Source of the DNA: CAG-582 sp964636965
GTDB taxonomy: Bacteria > Bacillota_I > Bacilli_A > RF39 > UBA660
Direction: 5' to 3'
DNA length: 12,042 nucleotides
Assembly (NCBI GenBank): GCA_964636965.1
Contig: CAZWST010000048.1
Coordinates: forward strand, 1 to 12,042
Position numbers and translations under genes: made by a program. Positions within the stretch are counted from its first letter, which is position 1, and each line of letters begins with the position of its first letter. The notes under the pieces are model-generated. The model was given only the letters and a program-made list of their open reading frames with translations. It had not been told where the DNA came from and ran no database searches. Positions 7,438 to 12,042 of the stretch are shown in pieces.

Positions 7438-8190
7438 ATGATTAGTTTTGAAATTAATGATAATAGAATTAGTAAATGCGAGATTAATGAAGAAGGATTA
7501 GAATTTATAGATGGAGTTGCTATATGTGAAGCAAATATGATTAAAGCAACAGGAGAAAACTATAAAACAAAAACGTTATTAAAAAGAGATGAAAACAAAG
7601 ACAATTCTTCAGTTAATTACTCAATTAACTCCGATATAAGTGTTTTAGCTTTAGACGAAGGTGTGGTTAATGTAACGAGATTGGGACGTCACTTCATAGT
7701 AGAAAAAAATGCTCATAATTTTGATAAGACTAGATTTTATAAAGAATATCATCAGATTGATTTAGTAGATAGTTATGATAAAAAAAGAGTATTTGTTGAA
7801 ATGACAAAAATTCCAGGTACTCCCATAATAACTACAAATGAAAGTGTTATTATTATAAAGTCGGAAGAAGGTAGAATGTGTCTATATTCTTTAGATAAAG
7901 CCGATATAGTAAGTAATGAATTTTCAGAGTTAGAAGATATTGATGGTAAAACTTTCTTAGTTACTGATACAGTTTCTTCTAATTTAAATGCCGAACTAAT
8001 AGAACAATTAATATTTACCATTAATGATGATGGCATTAGGAATTCACCCGTATATGTTAGATCAAAAGAAAGACCGACTAATGATGATATAAATATTCCA
8101 TATATATTAATAAAAGAACAAATAATAAGTGAGCTTGATCAAGCGTATCAAAAAGCACAAGAGCAAAAGCAACTTTTAAGAAGAGGTTAG
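7438..8190 (+). CDS. Uncharacterised cytoplasmic protein, second of a paralogous pair
   Basis: A 250-residue protein of unknown function, paralogous to the gene just upstream. Shared points are INEEGLEFIDGVAI (16-29), RLGRHFIVE (81-89), the Pro-rich turn before ITTNESVIII (131-140), CLYSLDKADIVSNEFSEL (148-165), GKTFLVTDTV (170-179) and LIFTINDDG (191-199). The middle region (35-70) has diverged completely. The C-terminus (222-250) is a charged, Gln/Lys-rich helix, as in the partner. There is no signal peptide or membrane segment. The ATG lies 10 bases after the previous stop, behind GGTGATG (7429-7435), so the two are co-transcribed and may form a hetero-oligomer; that last point is inference. 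It ends with TAG, the only non-TAA stop in the window. Confidence 0.8.
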   Translation: MISFEINDNRISKCEINEEGLEFIDGVAICEANMIKATGENYKTKTLLKRDENKDNSSVNYSINSDISVLALDEGVVNVTRLGRHFIVEKNAHNFDKTRFYKEYHQIDLVDSYDKKRVFVEMTKIPGTPIITTNESVIIIKSEEGRMCLYSLDKADIVSNEFSELEDIDGKTFLVTDTVSSNLNAELIEQLIFTINDDGIRNSPVYVRSKERPTNDDINIPYILIKEQIISELDQAYQKAQEQKQLLRRG

Positions 8191-8201
8191 GCCTCTTTTT
8201 T
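8181..8201 (+). terminator. Terminator of the paralogous-pair operon, with the stop codon in its loop
   Basis: AAGAGG (8181-8186) pairs with CCTCTT (8192-8197), followed by more T residues. The TAG stop codon (8188-8190) lies within the five-base loop TTAGG. Confidence 0.8.
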
Positions 8202-8203
8202 AT

Positions 8204-8232
8204 TTGATTATTTAAAAGTTTACTACTATAAT
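8204..8232 (+). promoter_or_regulatory. Promoter of the radical SAM gene
   Basis: A -35 TTGATT (8204-8209), a 17-base spacer, and a perfect -10 TATAAT (8227-8232). It begins only a few bases after the preceding terminator. Transcription would start near 8239, just ahead of the AAGGGATG ribosome site (8242-8249). Confidence 0.75.
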
Positions 8233-8253
8233 ATTTTTAGCAAGGGATGTCGT

Positions 8254-9183
8254 ATGTTTAAAAATACATTAGATAATAAAAGATATTATACATTAAATTA
8301 TTATTATAGAAAAAAATATAATTCAAAAGTATTCAAAGTTAGTTTAAATGGTGGGTTTACTTGCCCCAATAGGGATGGCACAGTTGGAAGAAGAGGATGC
8401 ATATTTTGTTCACGCTTAGGAAGTGGAGATTTTGCAGGAAACTTGAATCTTGATTTAGTAAGTCAGTTTAATCAAGTTAAAAATATTATGTTAAAAAAAT
8501 GGAAAGATGCTAAATATATTGGATACTTTCAAGCTAATACTAATACCTATGCAGATGTTAGTGAATTAAAAGAAAAATATGAATCTATTTTAAATATCAA
8601 AGACGTAGTTGGATTAAATATAGCAACTAGAAGTGATGCTATAAGTGATGAAGTATTAGATTATTTATGTGATTTAAATAAGAGATGCGATTTAACTATT
8701 GAACTAGGTCTTCAATCTATGCATGATAAAACTTTAAAATATATCAATCGAGGTCATGATTTAAAAAACTTTGAAGACTGTTATAAAAGATTAAAGAAGA
8801 ATAATATAAAAGTGGTTGTACACATTATAAATGGGCTTCCTTTCGAAACAAAGGATATGATGATTGAAACAGCTAAATATTTAAATAGTTTAAATATAGA
8901 TGGAATAAAAATTCATATGTTACACGTTATAAAAAATACTGACTTAGCAGATATTTATGAAAAAGAACATTTTCATATTCTTACAAAAGAAGAATATATT
9001 GATATAGTTATAAATCAACTTGAATATTTAAATGAAAATATTGTAATTAATAGAATTACAGGGGATCCGGTTAAGGAAGATTTAATTGAGCCAACATGGC
9101 TTTTAAAAAAATTCTGTGTTTTAAATGATATAGATAAAGAAATGGTTAAAAGAGATACATATCAAGGAAAAAAGTGTAGATAA
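8254..9183 (+). CDS. ytqA: Radical SAM enzyme of the YhcC/YtqA (TIGR01212) family, probable tRNA modification
   Basis: A 309-residue cytoplasmic radical S-adenosylmethionine enzyme. The iron-sulfur cysteines are Cys37, Cys49 and Cys52 in TCPNRDGTVGRRGCIFC, the family's unusual CX11CX2C spacing in place of CX3CX2C. Later family signatures are YFQANTNTYAD (91-101), IATRSDAIS (123-131), ELGLQSMHDKTL (150-161), VVHIINGLPFET (188-199) and IKIHMLHVIKNT (218-229). The length equals that of typical family members. In Bacillus subtilis the family member YtqA has been linked to tRNA wobble-uridine (mnm5s2U) formation together with the methyltransferase YtqB/MnmM. I assign that role here only by family, and no ytqB-like gene is adjacent. 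The ATG follows AAGGGATG. The gene has its own promoter, and its stop lies in a terminator loop. Confidence 0.92.
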   Translation: MFKNTLDNKRYYTLNYYYRKKYNSKVFKVSLNGGFTCPNRDGTVGRRGCIFCSRLGSGDFAGNLNLDLVSQFNQVKNIMLKKWKDAKYIGYFQANTNTYADVSELKEKYESILNIKDVVGLNIATRSDAISDEVLDYLCDLNKRCDLTIELGLQSMHDKTLKYINRGHDLKNFEDCYKRLKKNNIKVVVHIINGLPFETKDMMIETAKYLNSLNIDGIKIHMLHVIKNTDLADIYEKEHFHILTKEEYIDIVINQLEYLNENIVINRITGDPVKEDLIEPTWLLKKFCVLNDIDKEMVKRDTYQGKKCR

Positions 9184-9195
9184 ATCTACACTTTT
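9170..9195. terminator. Shared bidirectional terminator spanning two convergent stop codons
   Basis: AAAAGTGTAGA (9170-9180) pairs perfectly with TCTACACTTTT (9185-9195) around a TAAA loop. The radical SAM stop TAA (9181-9183) forms the loop. The stop of the opposing ATPase gene (9194-9196) overlaps the end of the other arm. The hairpin has A/T tails on both sides. Only 10 bases lie between the two coding regions. Confidence 0.85.
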
Positions 9196-10195
9196 ATATT
9201 TGATTTGGATCTATACCTTCTTTTTCTAACATATCTTTAAATCTTACTTTAAAATCTTCAATAGCTTTTGCTTTAGAATCTTCATATATAGTTCCAGTAT
9301 TTTTCATAGCTAAATAGAAATGCTTTAATGTAACAGTTTTAGAGTTTTCAAATAATGCAAAACTAAATGCACTAGAAACTATAGTTAAACATATATCTGG
9401 GTATCTATTTTGAACTTCATATACTCTCTTATATTCACTTGTATGTTCGACAATCCATTCGAATATTCTTTCTCTTTGGAATTCTGAATAAGCAAGTTTA
9501 ACATTCATTTGATGTTCAAACTTGGGGTATGTACCTTCTAGAATCTTAACTACATCAGCGCCAATCGCTTCGGCAATATCAATTTTTATAAAACGTCTAA
9601 CAAAGGCACGATCTCTTAGAATGTACTGTTCATATTCTTCAGAAGTGGTTGCACCTATCATTAGAATTCTTCCTCTATCTAAGTAAGGTTTTAACATGTT
9701 TGAGAAATCTAAATCAACTGAGCCATTGTTGTGTGCAACTAATAAATGAACTTCATCAATAAATAAAATAGTTTTATCAATATTATCTATTTCATCTATT
9801 AGCATTTGTAGCTTAGATACTTCTACACCATCTACAACCATCTTTCCTAAAAGAGCAGGTAAATTTATTTTAATTATTCTCCAACCTTTTAAGACCTCTG
9901 GAACTTGGTTAGTATGTATTCTATAAGCAAGTCCTTCAACTAAGGCTGTTTTACCAATCCCTGGTTTACCTACTAATAATGCACTTTTATCAGGTGTAAT
10001 AATAGCAAGTATCATTCGGTTAATTTCTTCGTCTCTGGCAATGGCTGGATTAGTTATATATTGTTTATCAGTTAATACTTCTCCATACATAGAAATAACA
10101 CTTGGTCGTGTTTTTTCCGATTTTTTTTCAAGAGACGGAGTTGATTCTAAAATTTCAATTTCTTCTTTTGATGAATTACTTATATTATCGTTCAT
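9194..10195 (-). CDS. Stand-alone AAA+ ATPase resembling ClpB/ClpC first ATPase domain
   Basis: A 333-residue cytoplasmic ATPase. Residues 1-45 are a polar, probably disordered N-terminus. The AAA+ core has Walker A GKPGIGKT (76-83), Walker B ILFIDE (143-148), sensor-1-like IGATTSEEY (180-188) and a candidate arginine finger pair at Arg200-Arg201 in DRAFVRRF. A small helical domain follows, then a Lys/Glu-rich C-terminus. These match the first nucleotide-binding domain of Clp/Hsp100 proteins, but there is no Clp N-domain, middle domain, second ATPase domain or ClpP-binding loop. The usual pore-loop sequence (KYRGEFEER type) is replaced by GKMVVDGVEV (117-126), so peptide threading is doubtful. 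The partner is unknown. The frame is open to a GTG at 10202-10204, but the AGGTGAT ribosome site selects ATG 10193-10195. Confidence 0.85.
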   Translation of the reverse strand: MNDNISNSSKEEIEILESTPSLEKKSEKTRPSVISMYGEVLTDKQYITNPAIARDEEINRMILAIITPDKSALLVGKPGIGKTALVEGLAYRIHTNQVPEVLKGWRIIKINLPALLGKMVVDGVEVSKLQMLIDEIDNIDKTILFIDEVHLLVAHNNGSVDLDFSNMLKPYLDRGRILMIGATTSEEYEQYILRDRAFVRRFIKIDIAEAIGADVVKILEGTYPKFEHQMNVKLAYSEFQRERIFEWIVEHTSEYKRVYEVQNRYPDICLTIVSSAFSFALFENSKTVTLKHFYLAMKNTGTIYEDSKAKAIEDFKVRFKDMLEKEGIDPNQI

Positions 10196-10199
10196 TATC

Positions 10200-10206
10200 A
10201 TCACCT
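10200..10206 (-). promoter_or_regulatory. Ribosome-binding site deciding the ATPase start
   Basis: AGGTGAT on the minus strand overlaps the upstream GTG and ATG codons (10199-10204). Only the third in-frame candidate, ATG 10193-10195, is correctly spaced from it. Confidence 0.65.
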
Positions 10207-10212
10207 GTTAAA

Positions 10213-10241
10213 ATTATACCATGATTTAGTATTTTAATTAA
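10213..10241 (-). promoter_or_regulatory. Promoter of the AAA+ ATPase gene
   Basis: On the minus strand a perfect -10 TATAAT (10213-10218) is preceded by TGG, an extended -10. The -35 position (10236-10241, TTAATT) is weak, as expected for an extended -10 promoter. Transcription would start near 10206, right at the ribosome site. Confidence 0.6.
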
Positions 10242-10248
10242 CTAAATC
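10223..10248. promoter_or_regulatory. Operator-like inverted repeat over the ATPase promoter
   Basis: GATTTAGT (10223-10230) and ACTAAATC (10241-10248) are perfect inverted 8-base arms separated by 10 bases. They cover the spacer and -35 region of the promoter at 10213-10241. No U-tract follows, so it is not a terminator. This is the usual place for a repressor dimer; the regulator is unknown. Confidence 0.5.
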
Positions 10249-10261
10249 GCAACTATTTTGT

Positions 10262-10297
10262 AAAATAAAATGTTTAAAACCCATAAGTTTTAAACAT
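10262..10297 (-). terminator. Terminator of the YitT-type gene, with the stop codon in its stem
   Basis: On the minus strand ATGTTTAAAAC (10287-10297) pairs perfectly over 11 bases with GTTTTAAACAT (10270-10280), around the loop TTATGG, followed by TTTATTTT. The TAA stop (10290-10292) lies in the first arm. Confidence 0.8.
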
Positions 10298-11183
10298 TTA
10301 TTAATCTATTTGTATGTCCACCCATTACTGTGTAGCAATCATTTGAAAAAATTGTAGCTTTTTTATCAATGTTAATTACTTCTCTTTTTAAATCATAATA
10401 TCTATCTGTTGGAATTACACACATTATTATCTTTTTCTTAAGTTTTCCGATACCATTAGTTGATTCTATTAAAGTATATCCAAGTTCTAGTTCGTTTCTA
10501 AGTAGATTTTCAACATCAGTAATACTATTTGACTTAATGAATATAAGCTTACTTGATGATACCCCTAATACGACTCTATCAGACATAAAGTTCATTATTT
10601 TTAGATATATTACTGCATAAATGGAGTTTAAAAGTCCAAATGTTAAAGCTCCTAATACAATTATCGCACCGTTTACTAGGTTAGATAATAAAGACGTTGG
10701 AAACTTAAAGTATTTTTGAGTTATAACTACTACTGAATCCATACCGCCCGTATTAAATCCAGCCTTATAAATGAATCCATAACCTATTCCATCTATAAAC
10801 GAATAAAATAGAATGGATAGTAAGCGGCTTTCAAATGAGAACTCAAAGTAGTGTGAAATAGGCGCCGTTATATTTATCATAATAGTATATATTAAAAAAC
10901 CAATTATTGTGTAAGAGGTTTTTTTAAATCCTAGAAGAATTAAAGATAATAATGTAAGTACAATTGTAACTATATTAATAAATAATGTTGTATCTATTCC
11001 AAATAACTTGTTAATAATTATAGCAGCTCCTCCAACTCCTCCATAAACAACATGTTCTGGAACGATAAAGGCATTATAGATTAAAGCTATAATAAAACAT
11101 CCAATACATAAAGTAATAAATCTACTAATTCTATTTTTCTTTTTTACAGCATCTAATATGTTATCATAACTAATTAGTTTCAT
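10290..11183 (-). CDS. YitT family membrane protein (DUF161 + DUF2179)
   Basis: A 297-residue membrane protein. Residues 20-200 hold five to six hydrophobic helices, with the family's conserved features VPEHVVYGGVGG (41-52) and AGFNTGGMDSVVV (141-153). Residues 210-290 are the soluble C-terminal DUF2179 domain, a small ferredoxin-like fold, with GYTLIESTNGIGKLKKKIIM (235-254) and a final SNDCYTVMGGH. Family members sit in the cytoplasmic membrane of Firmicutes; their substrate or function is not established. The frame is open upstream to a TTG at 11228, but AGGTGAGG (11186-11193) directs translation to ATG 11181-11183, and the upstream stretch is the promoter. It lies downstream of tuf but behind the tuf terminator, so it is an independent unit. 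Confidence 0.92.
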   Translation of the reverse strand: MKLISYDNILDAVKKKNRISRFITLCIGCFIIALIYNAFIVPEHVVYGGVGGAAIIINKLFGIDTTLFINIVTIVLTLLSLILLGFKKTSYTIIGFLIYTIMINITAPISHYFEFSFESRLLSILFYSFIDGIGYGFIYKAGFNTGGMDSVVVITQKYFKFPTSLLSNLVNGAIIVLGALTFGLLNSIYAVIYLKIMNFMSDRVVLGVSSSKLIFIKSNSITDVENLLRNELELGYTLIESTNGIGKLKKKIIMCVIPTDRYYDLKREVINIDKKATIFSNDCYTVMGGHTNRLINV

Positions 11184-11185
11184 AG

Positions 11186-11193
11186 CCTCACCT
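11186..11193 (-). promoter_or_regulatory. Ribosome-binding site deciding the YitT start
   Basis: AGGTGAGG on the minus strand, two bases before the ATG counted from its end and about seven from its AGG core. It rules out the longer TTG-started reading, because it lies inside that extension. Confidence 0.65.
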
Positions 11194-11199
11194 ATTATA

Positions 11200-11228
11200 A
11201 TTTTACTAAGAAGTGTATATTTAGTCAA
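11200..11228 (-). promoter_or_regulatory. Promoter of the YitT-type gene
   Basis: On the minus strand a -35 TTGACT (11223-11228, five of six), a 17-base spacer, and a -10 TAAAAT (11200-11205, five of six). Transcription would start near 11193, leaving a very short leader of about 10 bases. The -35 lies about 15 bases beyond the tuf terminator. Confidence 0.7.
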
Positions 11229-11242
11229 TAAAGTAATACATG

Positions 11243-11270
11243 AAAAAAACTCACAAATATGTGAGTTTTT
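11243..11270 (-). terminator. tuf: Terminator of tuf
   Basis: On the minus strand AAAAACTCACA (11260-11270) pairs with TGTGAGTTTTT (11245-11255) around a four-base loop and continues into T residues. It lies about 20 bases after the tuf stop codon. The A-run on its other side would allow termination in the opposite direction too. Confidence 0.85.
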
Positions 11271-11290
11271 AATGTTTAGTTTAGTTATTA

Positions 11291-12042
11291 TTATTCAATA
11301 ATTTCTGAAACTACACCAGAACCAACTGTTCTACCACCTTCACGGATAGAGAACTTAGTTCCTTGTTCAATAGCAACTGTGCTTATTAAGTCAACAGTAA
11401 TATCTACATTGTCACCTGGCATAACCATTTCAACACCTGCAGGTAATTCGATAACACCTGTAACGTCAGTTGTTCTGAAATAGAATTGAGGTCTGTAGTT
11501 TGTGAAGAATGGAGTATGACGTCCGCCTTCTTCTTTGCTTAATACATAAACTGCAGCTTTGAATTTATGATGTGGAGTAACTGATCCTGGTTTAGCAAGA
11601 ACTTGTCCTCTTTCAACATCTTCTCTAGCGATACCACGAAGTAATACACCTGCGTTATCTCCAGATTCAGCATAGTCTAGTGACTTTCTGAACATTTCAA
11701 TTCCTGTTACAACAGTCTTTCTTGTATCTCTTAATCCAACGATTTCAACTTCGTCGTTAAGATTTAATCTACCACGTTCAACACGTCCTGTAACAACAGT
11801 ACCACGTCCTGAGATAGTAAATACGTCTTCAATACTCATTAAGAATGGTTTATCAGTATCTCTTACTGGAGTATCAATATAGTTATCAACAGCATCCATT
11901 AAGTCATGGATAGCTTTAACTGCATCAGCATCTCCTTCAAGAGCCTTAAGTGCAGAACCCTTAATAACTGGACATTCTGAATCGAATCCATATTCTCCTA
12001 ATAATTCTCTGATTTCCATTTCTACTAATTCAAGAATTTCTG
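11291..12042 (-). CDS. tuf: Elongation factor Tu, C-terminal two-thirds (runs off the right edge)
   Basis: The last 249 residues of EF-Tu, the GTPase that delivers aminoacyl-tRNA to the ribosome. The reading frame continues through the window edge; the ATG at 12017-12019 is an internal Met in the ELVEMEIRELL helix, not the start. Present are the end of the GTPase domain (VIKGSALKALEG), domain 2 (PFLMSIEDVFTISGRGTVVT, then GRVERG) and domain 3 (HHKFKAAVYVLSKEEGGRHT, YRPQFYFRTTDVTG, FSIREGGRTVGSGVVSEI). The GTP-binding G1-G4 motifs, including the NKxD, lie beyond the edge. Codon use is less AT-biased than in its neighbours, as expected for a highly expressed gene. The TAA stop is followed at once by another two in-frame stops (TAATAATAA), then the terminator. 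Confidence 0.98.
   Translation of the reverse strand, partial: EILELVEMEIRELLGEYGFDSECPVIKGSALKALEGDADAVKAIHDLMDAVDNYIDTPVRDTDKPFLMSIEDVFTISGRGTVVTGRVERGRLNLNDEVEIVGLRDTRKTVVTGIEMFRKSLDYAESGDNAGVLLRGIAREDVERGQVLAKPGSVTPHHKFKAAVYVLSKEEGGRHTPFFTNYRPQFYFRTTDVTGVIELPAGVEMVMPGDNVDITVDLISTVAIEQGTKFSIREGGRTVGSGVVSEIIE

Noticed and set aside
7773..8036. Minus-strand open frame inside the second paralog
   Set aside because: It is a shadow frame; the plus-strand protein is supported by its paralog.
11194..11199. TATAAT on the minus strand as the YitT promoter
   Set aside because: Transcription would start inside the ribosome site and remove it. The TTGACT/TAAAAT pair just upstream fits better.
11184..11228. 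TTG-started N-terminal extension of the YitT-type protein
   Set aside because: That TTG is the first part of the -35 box TTGACT, and a strong AGGTGAGG ribosome site lies inside the extension.
12017..12019. ATG as the start of a separate 242-residue protein
   Set aside because: It is an internal methionine of EF-Tu; the frame and EF-Tu similarity continue to the window edge.
1..12042. CRISPR arrays, insertion sequences, attachment sites, riboswitches
   Set aside because: No spaced direct repeats, transposase frames, integrase or long structured leaders are visible; leaders are all under about 50 bases.

Overview
The window looks like chromosomal housekeeping sequence from a low-GC Gram-positive (Firmicutes) bacterium, probably of the Bacilli/Erysipelotrichia type. 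The reasons are strong AT bias (roughly 30% GC by eye), Shine-Dalgarno sites of the AGGTGAT/GGAGTGAT type, sigma-A-like promoters, short U-tract terminators, a Gram-positive style lipoprotein, a Firmicutes YitT protein and a Bacilli-like EF-Tu. Tryptophan is read as TGG. All ten visible stop codons are TAA (nine) or TAG (one). No insertion sequence, prophage, CRISPR array or rRNA is visible, and no gap between genes exceeds about 130 bases.

Layout. The left edge holds the 5' end of a tRNA-Gly gene on the minus strand, with its promoter. A DMT/EamA-type transporter runs rightwards (152-1009) and shares a bidirectional terminator with the convergent transcription accessory gene tex (1055-3220, minus). 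Upstream of tex, also on the minus strand, are a leucine-rich-repeat lipoprotein (3310-4827) and a large three-helix membrane protein of unknown function (4924-6528, GTG start), each with its own promoter and terminator. A back-to-back promoter region (about 6548-6612) separates these from a rightward pair of paralogous unknown cytoplasmic proteins (6636-7427 and 7438-8190), which form a two-gene operon. A radical SAM enzyme of the YhcC/YtqA family follows (8254-9183). It converges on a stand-alone ClpB-type AAA+ ATPase (9194-10195, minus). Last come a YitT-type membrane protein (10290-11183, minus) and the 3' two-thirds of tuf (11291-window end, minus).

How they work together. Most genes are separate transcription units, and I see no large pathway cluster. 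tex, tuf, tRNA-Gly and the radical SAM enzyme (a probable tRNA-modifying family) all belong to gene expression. The transporter, lipoprotein, three-helix protein and YitT protein are at the cell envelope. The least understood part is the divergent region: the three-helix membrane protein on one side and the paralogous pair on the other, with -35 boxes 8 bases apart. The tidiest structural theme is extreme compaction of gene ends: four stop codons lie inside the loop or stem of an intrinsic terminator, and one hairpin serves two convergent genes. The AAA+ gene also has an operator-like inverted repeat over its promoter.
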